A DNA stretch of 64,000 nt from Paracyclopina nana (lineage: Eukaryota; Arthropoda; Copepoda; Cyclopoida; Cyclopettidae): positions 9,920,001 through 9,984,000 of the forward strand of contig JAGUCH010000001.1 in the NCBI GenBank assembly GCA_019096065.1, in the 5' to 3' direction. The notes under the pieces were generated by a model. That model ran no database searches. It was not told the origin of the DNA and was given only the letters and a program-made list of their open reading frames with translations. Each line of letters opens with the position of its first letter. The first letter of the stretch is position 1. This document shows positions 23,001-33,522 of this stretch, piece after piece. A program made the translations under genes and the position numbers.

Positions 23001-24488
23001 CGAAAGTATAAACAAATTATAAGTATTTTAAAGTCAGCCTAAAGTCTATTTTTGGTAGATTCTTTTCCAGGTCTGTTGAAGATGCTGTTCCCATTCCGCC
23101 GGAGTAGCTCCTTTTTCTGTACTGTCACGTACAGTAGTTCCCTATTCTAGCTACATCATGGAGTAGATTCTATTCCGGTACCGCCACAGTTTCCTGCTCC
23201 GGCATTTAGTAGATTCTATTCCGGTGCCGTCATAGTAGTTCCTAGCAGAGTATGTCCTGGTAGATCCTGTTCCTACTTCCCTTTTTTAATTTCGTTCCTA
23301 AACACGAAATAGGGCTTTAATTTTGAGGAACTAATTATCAGCTCTTATACGTACAGGAGCAAGCCTCTCTTAACCACAAAGCTTTCAATCAAGTTTGACG
23401 AATGCTTCGGATCAAATGCCACCTCATGGGATTCATCATATCTCAGGTTCAATACAATCAACTATCCAACTGAAGTTATCGAACAGCCGCTACAACTGCA
23501 ACTTATGAAATAAAGCACAACAACTTAAATTGCAAACCTATCGTTTTTGTATTCTTAAACACAAATAGGGTTTTAATATTACATATCAAAGGTTGTAGAT
23601 GTCAAAGAATTTAATGATTGAGCACTAGTTTTTTGCTCCATGATAGATCATACCTTGGCTACTTTTAGCATTCTACTGCTACTTTTAGTGAAATGCAAAA
23701 GTGCAAAAGTGATTCTTGAAAGCAAATTACCGAAGGCGTAATTCGTTTTGTTAATAGCCTATTTAGTTTTGTTTAGGTAGACCAACTGCATCTACAGGGA
23801 ACACGGAAACGAACCATTTCAGAAGTATGGGGACCTTGATCAACTAAACCGCACCAGTAACATGACCAACTCGAAACGGACCCGGACCATGACCAACAAA
23901 TTGTATCAGAAACATGACCAACTCTCATGATGTACCCGGACCTTGACCAACAGCAATCATGACGGATCAAGACTATGGCCAACCAAGATAAACCCGAACA
24001 TGGACCAGCCATGACATTTCCGGACATTGACGTACTAAATAGATATTCTGCGTCAATCAAAAAGTGGGGAACACAGGAATGGACCAACTTATAGTGTCTA
24101 TTCAGAGTCTAAAATTTCCTTCAACGCACTTAACAACTATTTTATTGGCTATCGGTGAACTCGCCATATCATCCGTTCAGATCTTACATGGGTTAAATTC
24201 AAATGAGGCGTTTCCTGTCTCCTCCCTCAGCCCATTGTCTACCAAGCCTGGGATCTAAAAAAGTAACCAGAAAGAAGGACGCAAAGGTTTTGTCTAGACC
24301 CTTGTCTCAACCATGATGACGCTCGGTCCAGGTTGCAAAGCTATCTTAGTCAGGCGCCACTCATAGGGAACAATTCCCTTATTAAATAAATCCTGTTAGA
24401 TATGTTGCCCTTCGATAGCAGTCTAATAAGTGGAAAGGGCAATGACTAAGAATTAACCATGTCAAACGCCAAGCAATAATAACTCCTA
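23000..24488. other. gene-free; diverged repeats
   Basis: 23050-23280 has diverged units of TAGATTCTATTCCGGTGCCG type and 23775-24060 diverged units of GACCATGACCAAC type. This stretch lies downstream of the CEP97 gene on its strand. I looked for a further CEP97 exon on the minus strand and did not find one. Confidence 0.45.
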
Positions 24489-25596
24489 CTAAAAAATAAA
24501 ACTCTTACTGCCAGATCCAGGTTCCCTAAGGCTTAGTTGATGCTCTTGGACTTTTGATAAGATAAGGTTTAGCTTTTTATCCTCCTCCCATTCTTCACCA
24601 GGACGAAGAGGACAAACGCTGAGCAAGAATGCAACCAGATCCTCATGCTGTCCAACGTTGAAGTGTCTGCCTTTACTCTGGCTATACAGCCACTCGGCCT
24701 TTAGACTGAAATGCGAAATCGTTTTTATAAGGCATACGAAGGAGATGAAACAAGGCTAGAGATTTGAAGAAATAAAATGAAATTCCTACGGTCACCTTTC
24801 TTTAGCTCCAATAATGATTCCATCGAGCACCCTGAGTGCCAGGCACCAATTAATCACATATGGACGGTAGTCAAACTGCTTAGTCTCGTCTTCGGGCTGC
24901 AAAATGCATGGATTATCGGCAACCGTGAGTTGATCCATCACCCGAAGACCGGTGAGGAAGCTGACTTCCGTGAGATCAGTCAGGTCATTGCCATTCAATG
25001 TCAAAGTGGTAAGAGATTTCGGGAAAAAACGTTCGCAGCCTCTTAGAGTCTCTATATTGTTTCTGTGCAAAAGCAGCACTTTGAGGTTCTTCAAGTAGGA
25101 AAGGTCGCAGAGGTGCTGCACAAAGTTGCCAGACAAATCCAAATGCTCAAGGTGAACGCACTGGTTAAGGACTTGAATAGATTTGATCTTGTTGTTGGCC
25201 AAGCCTAGCCACGTTAAAAGCTTGAGCTCCTTAAGCCCGTCCATAATCTCGATGTTGTTATTGGACAAATTGAGAATTTTCAGATGGTTGAGCTTGGCCA
25301 CTTGTGACATTCTGATCAATTCATTGTTACACACCGAGAGCTGAAACGGGAGACGGTGCAATAATCATGGAACACTAACAGCTGCAAAGACTACTTACCT
25401 TTTCAAGACACTGATAGGTGTGGATGTTGTCGAGCCTTTGGAGGGAGTTGTTGTCAAGGAGGAGTGTCATGGTAGACAGCTCGTGTCCAAAAGCCGCTCG
25501 ATTAAGCTTTGTCAAGCCACGAGCACTCAGATCCAACGTCCCGGGATCGTCCAGCTCCAAAAGCTCATCGGCAGCCAAATTCTCCTCCTCAGACAT
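24489..25596 (-). CDS. CEP97: centrosomal protein CEP97, short form (LRR domain)
   Basis: In animals CEP97 binds CP110 at the distal end of centrioles and restrains cilium assembly. Exons 25596-25399, 25340-24796 and 24705-24489 (phases 0 and 2, GT-AG) give 319 aa. Residues ~15-200 form leucine-rich repeats (LKILNLSNNNIEIMDGLKEL, LKVLLLHRNNIETL); ~205-270 is the LRR cap with the family signature FDYRPYVINWCLALRVLDG and, across the last splice, KESLKAEWLYSQSKGR, matching the vertebrate protein closely. Vertebrate CEP97 is far longer (over 800 aa, with an IQ motif); here translation stops at TAG 24489. A GTAAGAG donor lies 14 nt before that stop, so a longer isoform is possible, but I found no next exon. 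Confidence 0.85.
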
Positions 25597-25599
25597 GTC

Positions 25600-26210
25600 T
25601 GCTCAAAGTATTGAGTTCGTGGGTGCCTACCACCACAATGGGGCCCTTGCATAGCATCAGCTGGATCATTGCACCAAGCCAGGAAAAGCCTTCAAAAAGA
25701 AAGCAGGCCAGCTAGCCAGACAGAGAGAAAGCAATCCAGTGGTAGTATCAACATATTTGAACTGCCCACTTTTAATGCTCATTTTGCCTCCCGTTCCCCT
25801 CCTCAGGGCGTCTCACGATCTAAACCCAGCGGTTCAAACTGAATCGCGGCTTCCAGGAAAGCTGGAAAAGTCGAAATAAGACGAGCTCTTGAACCAACCT
25901 CTTACCTCACTTTGCCGCGATTTCTTTTGAAAAGTTGGAAAGTGAGAAGGGTCGAATTTAGAGTCGCTAGAACCTCAATAATAGACAGTCAATTCACATA
26001 AGTATCATAACAATAACATTGATGTAGGGCGATCCCAGCGGCCTTTATGGGCAACATTTGTGATTTTCAGCTGACACTGCTCGAGCAAAAAAACTGAGTT
26101 GGCGCGTTTTTGCGACTCCTAAAGTAGTTCGAAATAAAGACCCAAGCACATAAGAGTTATCAATTTTGGTAAAGGATTACTTTATGACGGTAAAATAAAA
26201 TGATTTTAAA
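25600..26210. other. intergenic, CEP97 5' flank
   Basis: No gene seen. Holds the upstream region of CEP97 (minus). Confidence 0.4.
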
Positions 26211-26214
26211 TCTA

Positions 26215-26430
26215 TTATACCCAAAAAAACATAGAACATCAAGACGTTAAAGTCCTGAAGCTATGCATTAGTAAAAACAAAGTAACCATTTACAATAACT
26301 ATTTGCCCTAAATAAAGTGGCTCAACTCATCAATACAAAATGTGATTTTGAACTCGGCTCACAAGTGTTTCTTCAAAAAACTCGGTAGATGGAGTGTCTT
26401 TGTTATGATACTGCTATCTATTCGGAAACC
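26215..26430 (+). repeat. dispersed repeat J, copy 1
   Basis: Matches the sequence flanking the CCCCAC element at 38227-40092: TTGCCCTAAATAAAG...CTCATCAATACAAAATG here against 40150-40260. It represents the unoccupied form of that insertion site (CATCAAGACGTTAAAGTCC around 26240). Confidence 0.65.
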
Positions 26431-26805
26431 GAGGGCCAGTCTCAAATGCATAGCAGATACGCAGTTAAAATTTGACAAAAATCTTTTCATTTTGATGGCT
26501 ACCCTAACTTTGATACATTGGATGCTTTCACAATTGCAGAATTCAATCAGGAGATTTCTGTCGGCCTAATTTTTCATCGCTCGGTAGACAACAAAGTGTG
26601 TCAAAATTGTAAAGTCGAAACGTTAAGCCACTTGCAAACCTTATCATCATGAAAAAAATAAAATTATAATCAAGCCAATGCTATTTTAGTGGCTCGGTGA
26701 TATTGCAATTATTTTAATCTAGTTGATCTTTGTCTATAAGCTTCCAAAAGATGCATCGTTCGAGGCTAGAAAAAGTAGCTCTGTTGATTGTTTTGTTTTG
26801 ATTTT

Positions 26806-26835
26806 CAGCTTCCTTTTCCCGCTATCTATAGTACG
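26806..26835 (+). promoter_or_regulatory. RPL24: RPL24 5' UTR with TOP-like tract
   Basis: TTTTCAGCTTCCTTTTCCCG lies ~15-35 nt before the start codon. A C-headed pyrimidine tract such as CTTCCTTTTCCC is the normal cap-proximal TOP element of ribosomal protein mRNAs, used for growth-dependent translation. The transcription start is inferred, not seen. Confidence 0.5.
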
Positions 26836-27610
26836 ATGAAGTAAGTCGAAAAACCTTCAAGTAATCTTCGCAAATCACTTGAATCCTTCTCTTCCAGGAT
26901 CGAACTGTGTTCGTACAGCGGCTACAAAATCTATCCCGCCAGGGGCAGAACCTTGGTGAAACAGGATGGCAAGGTTGGTGCCTGAGTGCTCGCTTTTGCA
27001 TTGGGTCATTTTTTTGTGTTTTACAGGTCTTCAAGTTTCTTGACGGCCGTTGCCACCGGGCCCATCTTCTTAGGCGCAATCCGCGTAAGGTGACCTGGAC
27101 GGTTTTGTACAGGAGGAAGCACAAGAAGGGAATTGAGGAGGAGAACACGAAGAAGCGAACCAAGCGGACCCAAAAGTTTCAGCGAGCCGTGGTCGGTGCT
27201 ACGCTTCAGGACATAATGGCCAAGCGGAACCAGAAGCCGGAGGTGCGAAAGGCCCAGCGAGAGCAAGCCATCAGGTAAGCGATAGTTGTCATCGTTTCAT
27301 TCTGGCTACGGCTTCTCTAGCGCTGCGTGGGGGTATGAGGCCCCACTCGGCAAAGGCCAATGCCTACATTGAGCAGAGCTGTAATTTGAGTAGGACTCGC
27401 GATATCTGTTAGGTTCTTCTCAGTGTACCAACTCAACATGACGTATTGTAATGTTGCAGGGCCGCCAAGGAGCTGAAGAAGACCCAAAAGGCCACAACAA
27501 AGAAGGCCGGTCCCGCCTCCACTGCCGCCAAGGTTAAGGCTCCCAAGGCTGCTACCAAGGCTCAGAAGCCTATGCAGAAGGCTGCCCCCAGAGTTGGCGG
27601 AAAGCGATAA
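26836..27610 (+). CDS. RPL24: 60S ribosomal protein L24 (eL24)
   Basis: Component of the large cytoplasmic ribosomal subunit. Exons 26836-26840 (just ATG AA), 26898-26973, 27027-27274 and 27460-27610; phases 2, 0, 2 and GT-AG throughout give 159 aa (human 157). Residues 2-60 are the L24e zinc-ribbon-like domain ([17 protein letters not shown]); [32 protein letters not shown] and the terminal APRVGGKR match metazoan L24 almost exactly, and the Ala/Lys-rich tail is typical. G/C-ending codons dominate. The tiny first coding exon is a usual ribosomal protein gene layout. AATAAA at 27618 is the probable poly(A) signal. It converges on the nucleoside transporter gene with 21 bp between stop codons. 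Confidence 0.98.
27298..27441 (+). ncRNA. candidate H/ACA-like snoRNA in RPL24 intron 3
   Basis: Intron 3 has a hairpin GTGGGG/CCCCAC (27325-27346) and a second stem TTGAGT/ACTCAA (27386-27391 with 27431-27436) followed at once by ACA (27436-27438) and three more bases, the arrangement expected of an H/ACA tail. No clean H box (ANANNA) lies between the hairpins, so this is tentative. Confidence 0.2.
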
Positions 27611-27617
27611 ATATGAT

Positions 27618-27633
27618 AATAAACATCTTTATT
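27618..27633. terminator. two opposed poly(A) signals in 16 bp
   Basis: Plus strand AATAAA at 27618-27623, 8 nt after the RPL24 stop. Minus strand AATAAA at 27633-27628, overlapping the TAA stop codon (27634-27632) of the nucleoside transporter. Cleavage 10-30 nt downstream would place each mRNA's 3' end inside the other gene's last exon. Confidence 0.75.
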
Positions 27634-29327
27634 AGAGGTGCTTGACCAGAATGTTGCTTATCACCGATCCTGTGCCACAGCCTATTACGAGTGTTGCCAC
27701 GAGAGCGGCGGCAACAGTTTCCTGGTGGCTTTTGTCCTGGCTCACTTTGGGCCCAAACATGAGCGCTATGTTTCCGATGTAACCATTGGACGCTCCGAGC
27801 ACGGCCGTCAGCGCGGTGTAAGCAATATCTGAAGGGAAGGCAACTTGGGTGTTTCGCTGTGACACCGAGACGTTGCAAAAGGCGATAAGTGGGATTAGAG
27901 CCACTCTCATGATGGCGAGGGCTAGCAAAAGCCTTTGTCCCGCGTTGCTAGGTCCCGGCTTCTGCACCCACACGGCTGATTGCTTTCCGATGTAGTCAGC
28001 CAAGTTGAAAACGACGAAGCAGCAGATGGGAACGAAGAAGATTTTGCTCCAGCTTCCTGCGAATGTAAAGCAGACTGATGTGAAAGCTCCGGAGGGCTTC
28101 CTCGCATACCTTCACGGTCCGAGGTGCTAGACTGTGCCAGAGCTGCCACGCCTGGAAAGACGGCCAGAGTGACACTAAAGTTGGTGAAGGTAATGAGCAT
28201 GTAGATCCACGCTGGTCGTCCGAGGCTCTTGTAGATGCCAACAGTGGCAGAGATTTCAGCCCTAATCCGCTCGCAGATGCTCTCATTCGTTTGCTCCTCC
28301 TGATCCTCTTTCGTCTCGTGGGTCATCTGCTCTAGTAGGTGGCGATAATAGTTCGAGCTGACCATCAGCGCGGAAAGCCCCAGGCAAATGACAGTTGCGA
28401 TCAGCGCGAAAAGGAAGCATGCAAATCCGGAAGCCTAGTGAGTTTGTCATGTAGCTTGATTAACATTTATCGTATGCCACACCTCTTGATCAGGATTGGC
28501 CACCAATATGAGGACGTTGATGAGGGAGGGCAGTAGGCCTCCCATGCCAGCGCCGTTCACCCAATGGCCCATGTATTCGTGGGGGAAAATGCTGATGAGG
28601 GAGCCAAAGCTACCTGAATGATGCCATGTTTTGTTAGAAGCCTTGTCTCGCACGCTATTTACCTTGTAGGATGGCACTGAATGAGTTGATTAGGATAATT
28701 GCTGCGAGGACGAGCTGTAAGAACAGCTCCTGCCATTCATCGCTATTGAACGAGGCCAAAATTGTAATCGCTGCCAAAGTTGCGATCATGCCGACTTGTG
28801 AGCCAAAAACTCGAAATCTAAGGGAGAAGCGATGGCCGCAAATGGCGTGAAGTATGACGAAGGTGGCGTTCGGGATGTTCGATGCGATGGCAACATAAGA
28901 TCCAAAAACTGTTTGAAGCTTAAGGAGAGTGCGCTGTTCTATAAGTAGCCTTTCTCATTTTCCAATTGAGCAATCGTGACACACCGTTTTAGGTTTGACT
29001 TATGGGTAGCTTGCATATGGTTTTCACATCCCCTCAACCCCCCCATAGCTATCAAACCCGAAATGGCGTCCAAGAATTGCGAAAGAATTGCATGGACACT
29101 GAGCTATAACCGAAAAAATAAAGCTCTCTTGCAGAACAGCTTGCCTCTGTCTTGGCCATTGCTCCACTTGAATCGTTGGCTCCCAGTTCGCTAGATGACA
29201 CATTTCGAAACTTGAAATCCCAAAATCCACTAACAGTTATCAAGATGTTCCAAGGCAGAAGAATGGTAAAGCCGATGAAAAACGTACACCAATACGCAAA
29301 CTTCCATCTATCGCCGATAGCAGACAT
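27632..29327 (-). CDS. ENT: equilibrative nucleoside transporter (SLC29/ENT family)
   Basis: Membrane carrier for nucleosides down their gradient. Exons 29327-29111, 28938-28663, 28613-28483, 28434-28110 and 28056-27632 give 457 aa (human ENT1 456). Phases agree; introns 2-4 are 48-53 nt. Residues 10-30 are TM1 with the family motif LLPWN; exon 2 has the TM2-TM5 region (FGSYVAIASNIPNATF); exon 3 holds the TM with a GAGMGGLLPS stretch; exon 4 has TM6, a charged cytosolic loop (~residues 230-270) and the TM7 motif FSVTLAVFPG; exon 5 starts with VPICCFVVFNLADYIGK (family FN..D motif near 333-337) and carries the last TMs. The donor of exon 1 (TTCG/GTTATA) is weak, so residues ~60-73 are uncertain. 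The subtype cannot be told. Confidence 0.93.
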
Positions 29328-29814
29328 TTTTTCGGCTGCGCCCACTAAGTTTATCTTTTTCTAAAGTGATAAGAGCAAGAAGGATGCAGATGTGCGCACT
29401 GAGCTCAAGGGGGAACCAACTACCCAACCAGACAAACGGTCAGTGTTTTTCAGTATTTTATCGATACGGAATTTTTTTTTAAATTTTCAATAAATAAAAT
29501 AAAAATTCTTATTCTTAACAGTAGTTGTTTAGAGAGCTTTATTTTTAAAAATCATTTATAACTAGGCAAAGGTGTCCATAAATGGACAGCAGAGGGCGGG
29601 CCTACGGAAATATTTGAAAGTAGCCCTTTATTTTAATTTAAAATGGGAAGCATGATTCACATCACAAAGCTTTTTCATTCAGCAACCTTCACTTAATAAA
29701 ACTGAGTCACAATATGTGTAGTTGCACTCAGGTGCAAATATGCTAATATTAAGAAGACCTGTGTCCTACGCATGGATCAACTGAGACAAACTCAGACCAG
29801 GACCAACTGTTGCA
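29328..29814. other. transporter 5' flank, gene-free
   Basis: Upstream of the nucleoside transporter start codon. No other gene visible; AT-rich with a poly-T tract near 29470. Confidence 0.4.
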
Positions 29815-30345
29815 TGTTGGGCAGCCATACTTAGATCAACTTGGACATTCTGTCCTTGAATAGACTGCAACGGATTGCCCTTGGATAGACAGACATAACT
29901 CATAGCATCCCTATTCATGCTTAATTCATAAACAGTCTAGATTAAGTGGCAATAAAGTATACATTTTTCAAGCCGCGAGGATATACTCTCGAGTTCAGAT
30001 TAACTAGGCAGTCCTAACAGCAATTAAATGTGAATTGAGTTATGCAACTTGATCGAAGGTGCTTAAGCATGAATAGGGAATGAATAGGTATACATAAAAT
30101 CCAAAAAGTCCAGATTTAGTGGCAATAAAGTATACATTTTTCAAGCCGTGAGGATATACTCGAGTTCAGATTAGCTAGGCAGTAATAACGGCAATTAGAT
30201 GTGAATTGAGTTATGCAACTTGATCGAAAGTGTTTAAGCATGAATAGGGAATGAATAGGTATACATAAAATCCAAAAAGTCTAGATTTAGTGGCAGTGTT
30301 TAAGCATGAATAGGGAATTAATAGTAGGTATACATAAAATCCAAA
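29815..30345. repeat. repeat G fragment plus ~165-bp tandem repeat
   Basis: 29815-29905 is a piece of repeat G (GCAGCCATACTTAGATCAAC...). 29945-30291 holds two units of about 170 bp (AGTGGCAATAAAGTATACAT...GCATGAATAGGGAATGAATAG) and 30292-30345 a partial third. Non-coding. Confidence 0.8.
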
Positions 30346-30401
30346 ATGACAAACAAAAAATTTAAATATCTCAGTAATTAAAAGTCGGACAATAAAAAAA
30401 A

Positions 30402-31435
30402 GGGTATACTGGTTAAAGGCTAATCGGCAAAAGTCTATTTGGTTAAAGGCTAATTGGTTAAAGGCTAATTGGTAAAAGGCCAATTGGGCAAAGGCTACAT
30501 TGGTAGAAGGCTATATTTAAAAGGCCAATAGCAGATGTTTTTGAGTTATAAGCCCGGTTCCAACAATGAAAATCAGTATAGTATGGACACCTTACTTATA
30601 CTTATAAGTATAGTATGGTGCCTGCTAGCTCGCGCGCTCAGCTATACCATACTATACTGGTTAATAGTACTTATACTATACCGATTGAGTCATGAGAAAC
30701 GCAATGCGCTGGCTGCACTGCTGCACTAAATAAACCGGCCGAATTGGCCATAGCGCTTACCCGGTTTTGATGACTCAATCGGTACTTATTTTGTTGTTGG
30801 AACCGGGTTATAGTGTTGGATTGGTTCACAAGTGACATATCATTATCTTTTAGTTTTCCTTGTTAATTCTTAGTTTCATTATTTTTTGTGACAAAAATTG
30901 TTTTTTTGAGCTTAGCTTAGGAATTCCTAAAAAGACTTGGATCTGTACAAAGGAAGATTTTACAAACAAGACTTACTTGTCTTGACTTGACTGACCAAGC
31001 TGATTTAGCTTGTTGAGAATAAGCAAGACTTGATTCTCTTGTCACCTAGGAAAATAACTTTAATTTATTTTCAAGACACCAGGCCTTTCTCATGTTGCCA
31101 GAAGAAGCTAAGCTAAGGTATAACAGCTAAGCAATCCCGTAACATTTAAAGCAAAGCAGCTGCTTTTTTCAAATGTTGAGGAAAATTAGGCAATGAAAAC
31201 CAGTTATTTCGCTCAACATTTATAAGATAAAGCTGAATTTCATTGCTGGAACTTCAATGATCAAAATAGATGTCATTAAATGATTTGTGCTATTGTAACG
31301 TTGTCAATTTAGCCTTTTTTTGGTAGCCTTTCACCAATCTAGCCTTTGGCCAATTGGCCTTTCACCATTTTGCCTTTTACCAATTAGCCATACACCAAAT
31401 TGCCTTTTACCGATTAGCCTTTAACCAGTAGAGCC
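30402..31435. mobile_element. foldback hAT-like MITE with 8-bp A-tract TSD
   Basis: 1034 bp. Left end GGGTATACTGGTTAAAGGC, right end GCCTTTAACCAGTAGAGCC; inverted arms of ~130 bp consist of GGTTAAAGGCTAATT-type subrepeats. Flanked by eight A on both sides (30394-30401, 31436-31443). Outer octamers differ (GGGTATAC and GGCTCTAC) exactly as at 16621-17347, showing one family with asymmetric tips. Confidence 0.85.
30551..30807. mobile_element. small MITE nested in the hAT-like element
   Basis: Inverted termini CCCGGTTCCAACAA (30553-30566) and TTGTTGGAACCGGG (30794-30807), flanked by TTATA on both sides (30546-30550, 30808-30812). Interior is itself partly palindromic around TATAGTATGG / CCATACTATA. 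Superfamily not assigned. Confidence 0.6.
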
Positions 31436-31529
31436 AAAAAAAAGTATGTGGGCAAACGGCACAACAAAATGAATACAAAAATGATATTAAATTTTAATTT
31501 CAGAGTAGTTGAAATTTGAATGGGAATTA

Positions 31530-33522
31530 CTACCGATAAAATAAGGATGATTTGTTTTGTGGGGTGGGCCAAATTAGCTGTAGCATGGTAGCAATTTCAG
31601 CGCTGCACCCTGTAAAAGTCTTTTGGACTTGAAGTTGGGTACCCCTGAAGTTTGGCAGGTCAACTGTGCATCCTTTGTCAACCTGGAAGTGAAAAATTTG
31701 TCGAGTCTGGTGGTGCCATTGCTGCAATCAATCTGGTAGTTGGTAAATTTCTCAGTGTAAACTGAGAACTGGTTCATTTTTGTGGGCATGATGCAATCAG
31801 TGGATTGCTGGATTGAGAGGCGACAATTCTTCATGGCTTGTTGATGGTTGGCTGGATGGATTGGGTTTCTTGTCTAAGTATCAGATGTTGGGACAGAGGT
31901 AGTAATCATGAATTTTCTCACAGAGGTTCATGTTGGTCAGTGAAATCTCAAAGTGGGAGCCAGATTCTTCATGAAGGGCCAGAATGTCATTCTTGGGACT
32001 GTCAGTCTGGGAGTGATCTCAATACGAAAGTGCAAATAACTGAATAAGGTGACGACTTGGTTGGGTTTCAATAGAGGAACATGAACAATCAGATTAAAAC
32101 CTTCATTGTCAAAAACGATTGAGGTTTCTAATTGGTGGATGTATTGGGGGTCACTAACAATTGGGGTAGGACCTTTTGTTTTTGCTAGTTGTCCGACTGC
32201 TCTATGGGGAAGTTGTGGTGTGGTGTCTTCATAAGCGGTGGCAAAAAAATACAGAAATACGTCCTGGCGGAAAGTACGGAAATTGCATCATTTCATCCCA
32301 CTTCACACCTATAATTAAAATCACACCTCAGCGTGATTCCGTCAAATCTGAATTCAAATAACATGGATATGGAGTAAACTTCAGACGAAAAAACACGGAC
32401 AGAAAAAAGTACTTCAAATAGTTAAAACAATGAAGGTTGAGTATATTTTATAAACTATGTCATTTGAGTAAATATTAAGTTAAGTTCTTAAGTTTTGCGA
32501 TTAGTTCTCTGTACATAGTCTTCTCCATGTTCCCCTTGTGTCATAATCATCATCTTTCTACAATTGAAGCCAAAATTAATAAAAAAAATACTTGAAGGAG
32601 CAGATAAAAAGTATCATACCATTTTTAAAGAATATTGTTGCATCCAGACAGAAGAGCTCAGAAAAATTATTGTGATTATTTTGAATATTGCCAATACTGT
32701 TAACACAGTGAGCCACAAACTCATAAATAAGTAAAATTTCTCCAAAAATGAGTTTTGAGGCAAAATGCATACAGCATCCATGCTCTGCACAGCTCCAGAA
32801 ACTCCTAAGTTTTTATAAGTACATCTAGCAGCCTAAAAAAGTATCAAAAACATACAATGAATAGTCAAGGAGCACTGTTTTCCTTACTAAATAGAAATAA
32901 AAAATAATCCCAATCATAAGCTTATCTCTACTTCGTTTCGAGTCCGTATTATTTAGATTCTAATTTCACGAAATCGCAAGAAGGTGTGATTTTAATCCGA
33001 GGGGTCAAATGAGGTCATTTCCGTGTTTCTGTGCGTCTGTAATATTATGGGACCCCTTCATAAGACAGCAATCCCTGGTGCTGATCATTGTTGCTAATTT
33101 GGCTGTGGTAGCTGTTGCATCATAAAGCTTAACAAAGTCTGCTCGGTTTAACCTGATCTTTTCATTGGTTTCGCCAATTAAACAGATGATCTTGTCCTTG
33201 TGAAAACCTAGCTTGTTGATGTTGCCAGGATATCCATTTTTCCTTGGTCCAGGAGTCCAAATTGCGCAGAGCCATTTCCAAGTCCAGTTTTGATGGTTGT
33301 TGATGTGTTTGTTGTGTAGAAATGGTAGACAACCTGGTAATTGGTTTGCATTTGGTGAAAGCGCTCATTGACCAATGCATCCAGACTATTTAACTCTGTG
33401 TTGGTGGGGTTTCTCCAAGATGCATTTGCAATAAGTAGCTTGACTGTCTGAGCTACCTCAAAATAGTCTTTGAGCAAGGTTAATGAGATATGAATGAAAA
33501 TGTGCCCATATTGAATGGACAC
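31530..33522 (-). pseudogene. degenerate envelope-like gene of an LTR retroelement
   Basis: Several minus-strand frames, broken by frameshifts and stops, together resemble the envelope-type protein carried by Gypsy/errantivirus-like retroelements: a hydrophobic-heptad region near 33520-33220, then after an 0.8-kb insertion (32245-33050) a segment near 32150-31840 with an HVPLL-type beta strand and closely spaced cysteines. No intact frame, furin-type site or membrane anchor can be followed. Sequence near 31590-31610 (GCAGCG...TGCTACAGC) recurs inverted at 50450-50480, linking it to the pol remnant at 47.7-50.3 kb. Assignment is by overall pattern and is moderate. Confidence 0.4.
32245..33050. 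mobile_element. element with ~60-bp inverted ends inside the env-like remnant
   Basis: Left end near AATACAGAAATACGTCC...AATCACACC and right end its inverse (GGTGTGATTTTAATCC... TTTCCGTGTTTCTGTGCGT). The env-like frames stop at these borders and resume on the other side. No TSD confidently read. Confidence 0.5.

Noticed and set aside
23773..24258. Further 3' exons of CEP97
   Set aside because: Minus-strand frames here are diverged repeat sequence with no resemblance to the CEP97 C-terminal half and no matching splice signals.
29024..29230. An extra exon of the nucleoside transporter (hydrophobic frame IFSVIAQCPCNSFAIL)
   Set aside because: The neighbouring exon at 28938 already supplies the expected TM2 segment and the total length matches the family without it.
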